From Augochlora pura (Eukaryota; Arthropoda; Insecta; Hymenoptera; Halictidae), in contig NC_135778.1 of assembly GCF_028453695.1 (NCBI RefSeq), forward strand, positions 2,676,166-2,740,165: a stretch of 64,000 bases of DNA. Direction: 5' to 3'. Under the pieces are notes generated by a model. It did no database searches and was not told the DNA's origin. It saw nothing but the letters and a program-made list of their open reading frames with translations. Below are positions 13,341-26,214 of this stretch, piece by piece (position 1 is the first letter of the stretch; each line of letters begins with the position of its first letter). A program made the position numbers and the translations under genes.

Positions 13341-15361
13341 CTATGTTTCATCAAATGAAGACAATATTTTAACGTTTGGTTTTTGAGACTTAAAAGCTTC
13401 GACGCCTTGCTTTGTAACAGAAGTACCGGTTACATCCAAATACTCGAGACTGGATGTATTTAAAGCCAAATGCACAAGGCTTGAATTCGTAACATGTGGG
13501 TAATTTCTAAAACATTGGAAAATGATCAGTTTTTTTTCCCTATATGAACACCTAGACTATTCCTTTTAATATTAACATACCTAACGACCAATGTTTTCAA
13601 GTGTGGATTGTTAAATACTCGTTTGCCGTCTTCCACGACTATTACACCTTCTGCTAGGAAGTTATTGATTATTCTACGATCACACATATCGCTTCCCAGG
13701 GCACAAATTGCTCTATCTGTTATTAAACACCGTCCAAATGAATTATTTTCCCATCGGAATCCGTCTTCTACCCAAAACTGAAATAATAAAAAAAAAAAAG
13801 AAATATGGAAAGATGCAACAATGGTATATAGACTGCTTTGTGTATCTCAACCTGTGCAACATGTGCATCTTCAAATGTAGGTTGAGGATTCAATATAGCT
13901 TCTCTGTCTAAAAGTCGAGATTCCTGATCCGTCAATTCTGGGTCTCTGAAACTAGTCGGGCATTCTAAGTAGAGATGAGTCAAGGTAGTAGTGCAACTGA
14001 AGCAACAAACTTCGCTGTCACCAAGTGCTGTATCTCGTAAATCTAGAATCTAATATATAAACATATAGTTACTTGATTATCACAATGCATTCAACATATA
14101 CAGAATTAAAAAAAGTAGAGTGCGCACCTCCAATTTTTTAAACCCGAATCGTGTTGCTAAACTAGTATAAGCAACACATTCACCCAAACGGTGACAAGAA
14201 TTTAGTCTCAGTTCTTTTAAGTTTGGCATTTTACTAATAACCAAGAGAGAATGTGGAGTAAACCATTGACAGTTGCTTAAAATCAAACACTGAAAAATAT
14301 AGGAATTAAAAACAGTGAAGTACTATTTAAAAATCAATTGTACATTAGCAAAATATTTGACGAAGAAAATAATCGTAAAAGTGAAATGGATAATAGAATA
14401 AGTAACAATTATTACTTATTGCAGATTTATAAAAAGTTATTTAAAAGTGAACCTACCAAATGAATATTAAGTGCAAGTACGTCTCAATTTTCAACTAGTA
14501 TAAGTATTCTGTAATTTATAGTCATTCATATGTAACCAAATATAAGAAAGAAACATAAAACAAGAGTAATACAAAATAAGTAATACAGAATAAATTAAAA
14601 ATTCATGCAATTGTAAAGCAAATTTCCTTACTGTTAGATTAGGCATATGGAAGTTCATTTTAAAGAAATATGACTTATTACTACGCAAATAACCCATTTT
14701 ACAGCCTTTTAATGAAAGTTTTTCAAGGGTACATGGAAAATCTGTGATCTCAATCTGTGAACACAAAGAATAATTTATTATTTTTCATTTATACAATACC
14801 AGTTACAATTTATTATGTTGCAAGACTCACCGTATCTCCATGAATAAAATACTCTTCAATGATTAATTCTTTAAGATGAATGCATACAGTTTTAATACAA
14901 CTGAAGAAATGAGGACTGAGACGACCTATTTCTCCATTACCCAAACTGCGACGTATTGCAAGGGTTGTTGTCACAGGTTGAAGGAATTTTGTGTACTCAT
15001 TCATAAAGTCCTTCAATTTTATGGGCAACGCACGAAAATCTACTCTTCTCCACAATGTTTTGTCTTGTGCTACTTGCCCAAGTCGTTGACAACATCTATA
15101 AGCGTATAAGGTTTTAGTATTTCTAAGCACAGAACAATTATTTACTTCTACACATTATCAAGCTTACAAGCTTATTGCCATGAGATCTTGTGGGTTTAAA
15201 TATTGAAATATATTTAGTAACACATCATCTGAGAAATCTAATATATGTGGATACAATATTGCTTTGTCTGCTTCAGCATTCTCTTCAAGTCTAATACGCT
15301 TCATATCATCCTCACTGCTTGATGGTTTGGGTGATAACGACCTGCTGCGTTTCATTTTCAT
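13341..15361 (-). CDS. FBXL12: F-box and leucine-rich repeat protein (FBXL12-like)
   Basis: Seven exons join in phase to 434 residues: 15361-15168, 15095-14831, 14754-14632, 14289-14128, 14049-13852, 13777-13581 and 13506-13341. The N-terminus is basic with KRSRSLSPK and KRIR, a possible nuclear signal. The F-box spans about residues 38-85 (HILDFSDDVLLNIFQYL through KTLWRRVDF). Leucine-rich repeats follow, for example LEKLSLKGCKMG, LKELRLNSCHRLGE, LEILDLRDTALGD and LEYLDVTGTSVT. F-box LRR proteins are substrate receptors of SCF (Skp1-Cul1) ubiquitin ligases. The LWRRVDF segment and the order of repeats look most like FBXL12, but it is longer than the human protein (326 residues) through its N-terminal extension, so orthology is tentative while the family is sure. 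The start is the first ATG after a likely splice acceptor; a second ATG lies two codons on. Confidence 0.88.
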
Positions 15362-15666
15362 TTTTTTCTTACACCTGTACACGATAAATAAAACCTTCAT
15401 TAGCGTAATAAAATATTCCGTTTTCATTAAATTATTTAATTTCTTTGTGATAATGGATTATTTAACACATTTGTAGATATATTTTTTAGAACACTTAGAA
15501 CACAATTCAATAATTTATATACACAAAGAATTTAACTTTTCTGCACAGTCATTTTCATACATCTAATTTCTGTGCATTTTACTAAAAATAATTTCCAAAA
15601 ACATGAATACAAACATATGACACATTAAATGATTAGATATTGGAGACACTTGGTCTTTCATTAGTT

Positions 15667-15888
15667 TCAATTCTTCCTGCATCCTTCTCCAACTACTTTC
15701 AATCCAATGAAAAACTCTTTGTTTTCAAATTGAAACTGACAGGATAGCACAAAGAAAGTTTTGTTCACAAAACAGTCTAATTCTGACTGCTGAATAAGCT
15801 CTGTTTCTTTGGCAGAAACCCAGAAATGGTGATAAAATTTCTGCCAACCATATGACAAACTTAACAATAAACCCAAACCATTTTCTGG
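15667..15888 (-). CDS. Possible terminal exon fragment, unknown
   Basis: This frame has no credible ATG at its left edge but follows a possible acceptor (aaactccag) and runs about 73 codons to a TGA. The translation is unusually protein-like for such AT-rich DNA, with Trp, His, Cys and mixed charge (LLSLSYGWQKFYHHFWVSAK and later VVGEGCRKN). I do not recognise it. It could be the last coding exon of an unannotated minus-strand gene between the F-box and zinc-finger genes, a decayed element, or chance. No upstream exon could be joined convincingly. Confidence 0.25.
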   Translation of the reverse strand, partial: PENGLGLLLSLSYGWQKFYHHFWVSAKETELIQQSELDCFVNKTFFVLSCQFQFENKEFFIGLKVVGEGCRKN

Positions 15889-16798
15889 AGTTTTATAAAT
15901 TTATAAACAAAAATTATGTTTTAAACACACTAATATCGTTTCTGCCTAATCCAAAGAAAAAACAAAAATAATTCTATTAAATTTTGATTTACATCGAAAT
16001 ACTGTATTCTCATTTATAAATAAATAGAACTGTCAAATTGTATTTTGCAATTTCTAATAAATAATAGTTAACTTTTCGATTGAAAGTAATATATAATAAA
16101 ATGCGACATTGAAGTAATGAGTATTTGTTAAAATCTAGAAAGTAATCCGACAATGTTATTGAAAAGCTGTAAAATACATAACAAGATTGTTGTTCGAGAT
16201 ATGTATTTTTACAAATAAAAAATTATTTCAACTACTGGATGGTGAAATTTGTTGTATTATTGACAAAAATCAACAAGTAATAACATAACCTTAAGATGAA
16301 ATACTGTCACTACATATCTATGACGCGTACCTGTGTTTTGTCTTTTTTTTATTATTACAATCACGTATTAATTATATTCGGTGATACAGAGCCTCAAAGA
16401 TGACTTCTTTTAACATAATGTAGTTAATGTATCCGATTTTTTAAAAAAATACATTTAAACCGCGGCCTGATACTCTTTCCCGATCAACTTAATAACTCAC
16501 TATAAACTTGACTTATTTTTGCTATGACGACTTTATTTGAGAAAAAGAACAAAATATTTACTGCAAAATATAGGATGCGACTGACTTATCAAAAGACGTA
16601 AGACACAAGTAATGTTATGATCCTGTAAATAATGTATATAAAAAATATACTTTTAAAGAAAACATTTAATATATATGTACATACATATGTATAGCTATCA
16701 ACAAATATAGTGTTATTCATCCATGGACATACATATTCTGCATTCATGTGGAATTATTTTATAATGAAAAGACTGAATCCTGACATTTTTTCATCAAA

Positions 16799-17119
16799 AT
16801 GTACAAAAAAGTTACAGCTTTCGAATATCTTTTACTAAAAAATAGGACAGTATTTTCAAAGTCGCAAATAAAAATTATAAAACATATCGAAGAGGATAGT
16901 ATTCATAAATTAGGGAAAAAAACTCTCAAAATTACAAAAAATCTACGGAAAGTCCCGAAAATTGGATGGAAAAAAACATTTTTATTTAAATTACACGAAA
17001 GAGAGAAACACATGCATAAGTTTATCTTTAAAAAGTGGTACCGCCATGTAATGCATTATTTAAAAAGTTTAAAAAAAATTATCATTTTAGACAATTCCAT
17101 ATTAAAAACTTTTGAATGA
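16799..17119 (+). CDS. Lysine-rich 106-residue ORF, doubtful
   Basis: This is an ATG-to-TGA frame of 106 residues. It is highly basic, with many Lys and aromatic residues (for example WKKTFLFKLHEREKHMHK), and has no known domain, signal peptide or membrane segment. Its lysine richness partly mirrors poly-A-rich DNA, which weakens the case. It sits alone between minus-strand genes. It may be a small nuclear or nucleolar protein, or a chance ORF. Confidence 0.25.
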   Translation: MYKKVTAFEYLLLKNRTVFSKSQIKIIKHIEEDSIHKLGKKTLKITKNLRKVPKIGWKKTFLFKLHEREKHMHKFIFKKWYRHVMHYLKSLKKIIILDNSILKTFE

Positions 17120-19762
17120 ATTTTATCATCATAAAACGGTTCCAATGATTTATATTAATATTCATACCGTCCTTTGCTACTTTTTAATGTCTTTTGAAAA
17201 CGAAATTCAAATTTCTTTTGCAATGAAATAACCAGTAAAATGCAGTAAAAAATTTAATAATAGCGAATAACGTTCATGTAACAGATCCATTTAACAATTT
17301 GTTTACATAAAATATCTAGGACTATTTTAATAGCATTTGTTACAAATCTAAATTTGCAATTAAATTCATATATATTAAAATTTATTTAAATACAAAATAT
17401 ATAAGCAATGTCACTCATAAATTTTAAAAGGGTTACTGAATCTCAGTACATGTATCTTTTTTAATATATATTTAATATACTGTTAAGTTAAATAAAATTT
17501 TACAGTACATATCAATGAAGTATACATATGGGAAAATTTAAATAAAAAATATATTATTTTGTAATTCATTATACTATATTTAAATATAGCATTGTTTTAG
17601 CAATATATATATATAATTAAAGGATTAAAATGAAGTAATTATTCTTGAAATTAATTAGATCTGAGCATTGGTTTAATATAATTTTCGCTACAAGTTGTAC
17701 ATAGCAGGGGGCTACTAAAAAGTATGATATTTGCATAGCTTCAAATATAAATCTTTAAAATAATTGTCTTTCATGGATTTCATGATTAGGCACGAAGTAC
17801 ACAAGTAATAAAAGCACTGTATCTTTGGATTCAATATTTACTTTACAAGACTTCAATATCCGAGTATTGGCATTCTCGTGCTTCGCAGAAAATACCACTT
17901 CCTTAGGAACAGCGCACTAACAGTTTTTTGTCTTACTCACTGGACCATGTTATATACAATTTCATTACTATAAATCTATGTACTTCCAACGTACACCTAA
18001 CACTAGGTGATATAGAAACACAGTCTTAAATTCATTACTTCTGCTTCAGTATATATGTACAAGACTTTATGATGAAATAAAGTCTGACCGGTAATTAAAA
18101 TAAATTTTTTGTACTATGGAAAGTTCTCTTACACCTTAAGATGTTTACTCTGCAGAAACAAAATTTTGTTACTGTGTACCCAATAACAAGTGTTTGCATT
18201 ATATTCGACCAAAAATGTTGCATGTATTTCAGTGTACAATACATATCATTGTGCACCGTAATGTACAACACAAAATTGTGCTATCTATACTTGTTATTGA
18301 TATTTACTATGTATGTATTATGGAATATGCTGAAGATTGTGTACATAAATTAAATAATTCAATAGACAACAGATATTTTCAGAACATTATAAAACTTTTG
18401 AACTGTCCTTATTGTGCTGAAATATACAAATTAATAAGTGTATATAGACAATAACTTTATATGTTTTTTATGGGAACTATTTGTTGTCTGAAGATATAGT
18501 TGCCCCCTGTTCTCTTAATTGGGTTACATGAAAAAGTTTGATAAAAATAAATTATAAATTAATTAGAAGTGTGATCTAATTACACGTCAATGCAATTGAT
18601 CTAAATGTGTGGCCCAATAAATAGAAATTCTCTTAATTTTTCACGATTTTGGTCAATATATACTATAAATGTAAGGAATTTTAGACGATCATGATTTCGC
18701 ATACACTTATTCTCAAACCTCACTGTATGGCACACTCTCACTTGTCAGAAAATGACTCATTGTACAGATCTTAAAAGTACTATGCATATGTATATATATA
18801 TATTTATATATATAATATGCGCACTTAATCGAAGTCTTAAATACAGTGGAGTTAATCAGGCTAGGCCATGCCCGATTGACACTTTATGTTTATAACTATA
18901 TTCAGTATTATTCATCCAATTTATACATAATATAAATTTCTTTGGTCTTAGTTGTATTCTACGTTTATAAATCATACGGTTTGAAATACTTTGTAAAGTG
19001 GTCATAGATTGTTACAATCACCGGTTGTAAATGAAATTCATTTCTTAATTTTTAACAGTTACACATTTAATGTGTTTAAGTATAAAGATATTGCACAAAA
19101 GCAAAATAAAATTTATAATATTAAATACACCAATTTTAATAGATTGCTATAAATAAATCTGATTGTTAATTTCTTTAACAAATATTGTGATTAAACATAA
19201 TTAAAATTTACAAATTCTAGTTGCTCTCAATATATTATTCTAATCCTATTAATTAAAAAAAAATTAATTGTATACAATATTCTAGATATAATATTCTAAT
19301 TATATATTAGTTTAATCATTTCATGTTCGAAGCTACTGGGGCTTGAAACACAAATGTACTCAGGTATTGGAACAACCTTATGACTATCTACATACATTTA
19401 AATTTTGCTGCACACACTTACTTTAAATGTTAAATAGTAGTGTGCATTTATAGAAAACATAGCATGCGTTTCATACATGTAATACTTCACTGGCAAAATA
19501 TGTATACAATATCTTTTATCTCAAGCTTTTAAGCTACTGAAGATACTACTTTGTGACCAAATAAACCTCGAATTGTGAAAACAATAGTATCCAAATTCAT
19601 TTCATTGATTATTAAAGTATAAAAAATTCATTTTCAAGTAAAACCTTGTTTGATTAAGAAAATATGTTAGGCGCGTCGTACAATTTCTCTTGCTTAAACA
19701 ACAACAATCTTGTGGTTGTTACCATTTGGCAAGAGAACATAATAGACACGCTTCCCCTTATC

Positions 19763-21098
19763 TCATTGAAACTCTTGTATATTACTATGGTATGAATGAT
19801 CAAAAGTACCATTCGGTTCTTCATTCTTTTCTATAACACTTTGAATTTCAACCGTTGATCCATTGTCAGACTGTCCATTATTATCATTTAAAGCTCCAGT
19901 ATTAGTAACATTATTACCTACTAGATCTACATTATTTGTAGCATTAGCTTGCTGGGTTTGTTGCTGTTGTTGGCCATTTACAGAATTTTGTCCAGAATTA
20001 TTATTATTTTTTGATCTGTGCCTAAGTTTGTGAGTTGTAAGATATTGTTTTACAGAGAATGCCTTATGACAAAGGTCACACTTATATGGTAAAGGATCCT
20101 GACAGTTTGTACCATCTCCGGTAGTCGATGCATGAGTTGTTAAGTGCATTAAATAATAATGCTTAACCACAAACGATTTACCACAAGTTTCACAAATATA
20201 TGGACCTGATACACCATGCGTTTTACGATGTTTATGCAGATTATCCTTCCGAGAGAAGCTCTTCCCACACATTTCACACTCGTGCATTTTTTCACCTGTA
20301 TGAGATACAGAGTGTCTAACTAAATGTTCTTTGCGACTAAATGCCTTTGCACATGTGGTACACACAAACGGACGTTCACCAGTGTGCAACTTTCGATGTT
20401 GATAAAGATGCTCTCTCCGTTTGAATGGCTTGCCACACACATCACAACTAAAAGAATTATTATTAGTTTGTAAAGGGTCCTCTTTATTTCCACTTTCAGT
20501 GGCATCGGTTAAAAGGGTTTGAAGTAAACTAGACCTTGAATTAAATGATGAACCAGAACAATTGTGACTGTTTACTTGACTCATGGAAGGCAAAGTTTTG
20601 CCACAATCTTTGCAAGCAGTATCTCTAGGCTGAGTAATAACTTGGGGGTTCACAGTGATTAGTGATGTAGGTTCAGGCCCTGATTTGATTCTTAGAAATT
20701 CTGAAATTTGTCCAATTGAAGTACGAGATATTGCATCATCCGCCTTAAAGTCTTTCGAATCTTCCCGAACAGTTTGTGTAACCAAAGGGGTCTCTTTGTA
20801 TCCTAAATTTAAAAATACTTCAGGCGTAGAATGCACAGTGGTGAATGTTTGCACATTCTGTGCACCATTGTCATCCTTTTGGGCCTCGGATTGTACTTTT
20901 TGAATAATTGGTTGATTTTGCTTAGCATCGGGTTCTGACTTTAGAATAATGTTATTATTTTGATGTACAACTTGCCCTTGAGGTTCCTGCTTTATTGAAA
21001 ATTCTTGAGGAGTACTGATCTGTACTTGCTGCTTCTCAATTTGTTGGAGTTGCCTTTGCTGTTTTTCATACTCTCTTTGTCTTTGTAATTGTTGTAGC

Positions 21099-21130
<32 letters not shown>

Positions 21131-22212
21131 TTGTTGCTGCTGCTGTTGTTGTTGACCAACCTGTGTTTGATTTTGTTGCTGAGGAATAGGAGCTGATTGA
21201 TTCAACTGTTGAGAGATCTGCCTTTGGGGTTGTATTTGTTGATTTATTTGACCATGATTCTGTATTTGACCTTGGACTTGTTGCTGAATTTGTGAAGTTG
21301 GACTATGTTGTTCTGCAATTTGATTTTGTGCTTCATTTGATTGAGGTGATAATTGCTGTGAAGTTTGTTGTTGATAACTATAATGGGTCTCTGCTGTTGC
21401 TTCCACAACAGCAGCTGCCATGCCACCTGGTTGCATCTAAAATTTATAATTATCATTAGATGAATTACATAATAAACTATGTCTTACTTTATCGAGTTAA
21501 TTAATATTGATTTTACAAACCTGCATGGCACATTTATACTGTTGCACTCTTGCTTGAACACCACTGATAATTTGAATATTAGAGGCATTTATGTTACTAA
21601 CAACAACAGGCTGTTGATGCTGTATTTGCGGATCGTTGTTAACTATTTGAGTTCCCGCATTAGGTGATACTTTTTCTATTGACTTCAACATTTCGTTCTC
21701 TGGTGTGGTTGGTCTATCCTTCTCCGTACTCTTCACATAAACCTTACCTTCTTTTAGAAAGTCTTCAGAGAATCTCAATGAAGTGAAGTATGATTCCAGC
21801 ATACTCTCTGCACTCACAACAGTTTCTCTGAACTCAATGAAAGTCTCCAACTTCTTAATACACTCGTGGCAAACAATTTTTGGCAAAGAATCCTCTTCCA
21901 AAACCTAAAAATATTGAGACAATTTTCTCTTTACCCCATTAAACAGGGTAATCGATTAAACAATGAAAAGAGTCTCAACGAATTAGTTCATGACATTGTA
22001 AACCTTCACGAGATGCAGCACCTCTTCTTACAACTCCGAGTACAAAGTATCATCCTGTCGGAAATTCTCACCTGTATAGGTAAACACGTTTGGATCTTCG
22101 ACTGAAGTTGCCGTCTACGACCTTCCTCCCGAAAAATGTTCATTTTGTTACCCTCGCTGCTCGTACACAATCTGCACAGTTCGTAGTAGTTCACCCTTCG
22201 GTATCCAGACAT
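19763..22212 (-). CDS. ZAD domain C2H2 zinc-finger transcription factor with polyglutamine
   Basis: Three exons (22212-22072, 21904-21521, 21436-19763) give 732 residues. The ZAD uses Cys13/Cys16 (YYELCRLC) and Cys59/Cys62 (VCHEC), the insect zinc-finger-associated dimerisation domain. A Gln-rich region contains a pure 19-Gln tract near residues 270-288, coded by mixed CAA and CAG. A degenerate CxxC finger near residue 450 precedes five canonical C2H2 fingers at about 504-647, joined by TGERP- and TGEK-type linkers in the first ones. The C-terminal tail is Asn/Gln-rich. ZAD-C2H2 proteins are the main arthropod class of DNA-binding regulators and architectural factors. I cannot assign an orthologue. 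It faces WASp head to head, about 1.2 kb from start codon to start codon. Confidence 0.93.
21099..21155. repeat. CAG/CAA repeat coding polyglutamine
   Basis: Nineteen successive glutamine codons of the zinc-finger gene, read on the minus strand. CAA and CAG are interspersed, which usually makes such tracts less prone to slippage than a pure CAG run. Confidence 0.9.
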
Positions 22213-23442
22213 TGTTTTCCCGCGGAAAACTCAATTGCGCGACCTTCAGAAAATCGCGAGTGACCTTACTGTCGTAGGAGTACAACCGTAACAGCAATCA
22301 CTGTTGCCCTATCATCGTTGACGATTCTGTTTTCCATGTAAAACAAGATTCCGCTGGATATCGCATCTCCGAGACTACGTGAGTTGCACCCGTGGCCATT
22401 TGCAGTGTGTGATTATAGCGACAGCGACAACCAAGGACTACGAAATGCGGGAAAAATTTAAATGTACATGCGAACGTTCTTATCATGCCAAATAAATTGA
22501 TATATTTCACGCCTCTAATCAATCTCATTGAAAACCTTATAAAAACAAAATGACAATCGTTTTTCAATATGTTTTTTATTCGAACAGGGCTTTAGAGTCG
22601 TTTAAAAAAAAGTTTGCGTAAATAGTAAAACTGTTCCTACCTGAGAGTGTATCTTTTTTTTTACGATATATTTTTCATTCTAACATTAACTGTTTCGTAA
22701 AAATGTTTTAATTTTCACACGGATGATATTAACTTTCTTTTGTTTAAGAATTTACAGGCCTTCTTGCTTCTTTTACTTGCGTAAAAATAACGATCGAATG
22801 TATTATTTTAGACAGTTTGTCTTACTTCAAATAACAAAATTGCGTTGGAATCATTTTCTTTTTTCTCTGAAATTACTTTTAAAAAATAAACAAGAATGTT
22901 TAAAATATTTCTTGCTATAAATGAAATAATTTGTAACTCGGACTTGAAAATCGGGATCGAAGAAATGCTCGAACCATTTCAAATTTAATAATCTTCCCTC
23001 GACAGATTAAGAAAATTTTCCTTCACCGTAAATTACTTTCGATCAGTTTTTTTAAAATTGTTTTCTGTACCGATCATCAATCGTCTGCATATGATACTTA
23101 ATGGTTCCGCGAGCTCCAATCTGATTTAAGAGTGAGAAGATTGTACGTACTGTACTTTATATCGAATGAGGAAACGCGGAACATTGAACCGGATAGATGA
23201 AAATGTCATCACCGACTGGTAGAGTTTCCTGTGCGGATAGTATCGGAGATAGCTTTCGGTGGGTGGTGTTTGGCCCGTTTTATTTAGCGAATTTCATGGT
23301 CGACGTGTGCACACGACACGTAAAAATGTGGCGAAATGAACCGTGTTCATGTTAAATTATGAAAGCGAATTTATTGATCGAGAGAGCGTGCAGCGAGGAA
23401 TATTACGGCGTGATAGCGCAAAGATCCTAACCTTGTTTAAAA
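22213..23442. other. Shared divergent promoter region
   Basis: This separates the start codons of the zinc-finger gene (minus) and WASp (plus). The edges, about 22213-22480 and 23160-23440, are richer in CG and probably hold 5' UTRs and core promoters. The centre is AT-rich. I see no coding exon. Confidence 0.5.
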
Positions 23443-26214
23443 ATGAAGTCGAGCACCATGGACAAACACAGAGGCTCGACACTTTTGAAACCGGAAGAAA
23501 ACGAGCAAGTCTTACAATTAATAGGGAATCGGTGCCAGGTGAGACATGTCCCCGAAAAATTCTGATTATTGAAACTGTCACTGAAACCCACCGATTTTGA
23601 CCTAAATTTTGTCGATCGCCGAGCACGGATGAACACGTACTGTCATTTCAATTTTGAGTTATTTTAACGAGAACTTTCGGTATTATTAACGAGGCGGGCA
23701 AGCTTCGATACGCGCTTGTTACAATTTAATCGATGTTCCCATAAAAATTTGATTGGAAACATGATATCAGAGGACTTTTATCCAGCAACATATTTAATGC
23801 TCTAAAAAAGGATTGATTGAAACTAGAACTATGTAATTAGTCATCTTATGTAGGAATATACATTTGCAGTCATAAATGGGCAGAACTTTATTTGTATGGT
23901 CAATGATGTATCATTGTATGACTGTAGAAGCAGTATGTACAGAATTATCTGATATGTTTATTTGGCTGGTTAACTTTGAACAAATGTTTGCCCATTTAAA
24001 GTGAAATATTATCATATTTTATAATTACAAGTTTTGCATTATTGAAGTTTTGTAAGTTACTTTCATATTTTCTATGAGGTATCACATGCGTATTATTTCC
24101 AGATACCATCATGTTTTTAAAACGGTATATTAGTCATAAGAAAATTGTATGACATCAGAGGATTCATAGTTATGTAGTGATTTACCATTACCTGATTGCA
24201 TTGTCTTCTTGAATAAATTTTTGTGATGCATAAACTATTTTATCATTCATAGTAAAATTAATATTTTATCCGCATGATAAGCATCTGCAAAGAAAGTGTT
24301 AAGAAGAATATAATGAATAATATTTCTGACTTTTATTATTTTTTGTAGTGTTTAGCAGCGGGAGTTATTCAATTATATTTGACTGAACCACCTTTACATA
24401 AAGAATGGATAAAGAAAACTACTGGTATTATAACGCTGATAAGAGATAATCCTAGACGTAGCTTCTTCCTCCGTTTATATTGTCTGCAAAGGAGAGCAAT
24501 GATATGGGAACACGAAGTGTACAATGCAATGGACTATAAGGCACCATTGACTTATTTCCATACATTTGAAGCTGAGGATTATATGGCTGCCTTTAATTTC
24601 GCTAGTGAAACGGATGCTTTAACACTAAGGTAAGATGAATAATATTTCATAATAAGAATTACTGTTCGGTTTTGGAAATTGTGTAAGTAAGAAAATAAAG
24701 CAATCATTATTTGCTTTCAGAAATATTCTTCTTGATAAATTAAATGCTAAACGTCACAAGAAACAGCAAAGACGGTCTAAAATGGAAATAGAAGTTCAGC
24801 ATGGCGGGACATTACCATGGAGAAATCAAAGCAGTACGTCGCCTATTGCATTTACCACTGGTTCAACCTCCAATTTAGCAAATGGAACGCCAACGACAAC
24901 TGGTGTAAATAGAAGTACATCAACTAGTTCCATGTACAAGCCTAAGAAGAAAAAACGAGATAAAGCTAAGCGAAGATTAACGAAAGACGATATAGGTCCA
25001 CCATCAAATTTTAGGTACGGAGTTTAGCTGAATAATTAAACGATACAGCTTTACGTCTTATTGTTGACAGATGTACTGACATTCTTTATATTTGCAGACA
25101 TGTAACACACATGCCTGCACAAACTAATAGCAAGACATGCGATCCAGTCGATCCACACTTAAAAATGTTCCTTGATAAAGTAGGCGTGTCGGATGATCAA
25201 TTTAGAAATCAGTCTACACGTGATTTTATTTATGAATTTATTGAAAAGAATGGAGGCATGAGTGCCATTCGAGCAGACATTTCAACACCTAATGTACAGC
25301 AGCATTTACAACAACATCACCAACAACAACAACAGCAGCAGCAGCAACAACCGCCTCCCCCGGTAGCTCCGCAGAGACAGGAATTTCCGCCGCCAGTTCC
25401 TGCACGACTAGTACCTGTTCGTATACCATTTGTGGTTGTATCACTGTTCAGGAAAAACAAATTCTTCTAATATTAATAACTCTTTCCAGCATCAGACGAA
25501 AAGCGTTCCGTCACTACCTCCAAGTCGAACACATGCACCTTCAACGCCGCCGAGTGCACCAGCCAGTGCACCGCCAGTGCATAGAATACCCGTACGACCA
25601 CCACCTCCTACTATCACGGCGGCACCAGCATTGCCACCACCTCCACCACCACCTCCACCAGCTCCAGTTCCACCATCCAGAACTAATTCAAGTGCACCTG
25701 TTCCCCCTCCACCACCACTGCCTAATTTAGTGATCACTGAGGAAGAAACTGTTAATACAAGTGCTACAAATAATAATAATAATAATAATACTAGTAGTAA
25801 TAATAATAATAATGAAGAGAATACTGACCTCAGGTCAATGCTCATGGAATCAATTAGAAGTGGCACTACCCTCCGAGTTAGTATTTCGATGTACAATAAT
25901 TTAATAAGTTAAAACGCTTGTGAAGCATTACCGATATGTTTTAACGTGAATTTGTATTGCAGAAAGTTGAAAAAACCGAATCAAAACAACCTTCGCCACC
26001 CTCGGACTCCAGAAATGCATTATTGGAACAAATTCGTCAGGGAGTTGAGTTAAGGCCTGTTACAATTGAAGTAAAGTCTAAACCCACTCCTATGTACCAA
26101 GGAGGATTAGCTAGTGCTTTGTCAAGAGCTCTTGCTGAGCGATCAAGTGCAATCCATAGTGAAAGTGATGATTCGACTAGTGACACCAGTGATGAGGATG
26201 AGTGGGAAGATTAA
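23443..26214 (+). CDS. WASp: Wiskott-Aldrich syndrome protein homologue (WASp)
   Basis: Six exons: 23443-23538, 24349-24629, 24721-25014, 25098 to about 25410, 25490-25876 and 25963-26214, giving about 540 residues. Order: WH1/EVH1 domain (about 20-130, including RSFFLRLYCLQ and YFHTFEAEDYMAAFNFA), a basic region (KKKKRDKAKRR), a CRIB-like Cdc42/Rac site (IGPPSNFRHVTHM), an autoinhibitory GBD helix, a Gln run, a long polyproline region, an Asn run, two WH2 actin-binding motifs (DLRSMLMESIRSG and RNALLEQIRQG), a central helix and an acidic tail ending DEDEWED. In the family, Cdc42 and PIP2 release autoinhibition and the C-terminus activates Arp2/3 to branch actin. The exon 4 donor is uncertain within about 20 bases; GTACCT after 25410 keeps phase 0. 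A second Met lies five codons after the start. Confidence 0.95.
25318..25350. repeat. CAA/CAG run coding polyglutamine in WASp
   Basis: A mixed CAA/CAG run just before the proline-rich region of WASp. A second low-complexity run, AAT repeats coding Asn, lies near 25770-25813 in the next exon. Both fall in linker regions where length change is usually tolerated. Confidence 0.85.

Larger units (their letters stand above)
15362..19762. other. Gene-poor stretch, partly 3' UTR of zinc-finger gene
   Basis: The left end is the 5' flank of the F-box gene. The right 2-2.5 kb next to the zinc-finger stop codon is AT-rich and plausibly its long 3' UTR. Two doubtful ORFs, at 15667-15888 minus and 16799-17119 plus, are listed separately. 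A TA-rich run lies near 18788-18812. Nothing else is recognisable. Confidence 0.5.

Noticed and set aside
25492..25896. Minus-strand glycine/leucine-rich ORF of 134 codons
   Set aside because: It is the reverse complement of the WASp polyproline and Asn-repeat exon; the long Gly runs simply mirror CCA/CCT codons.
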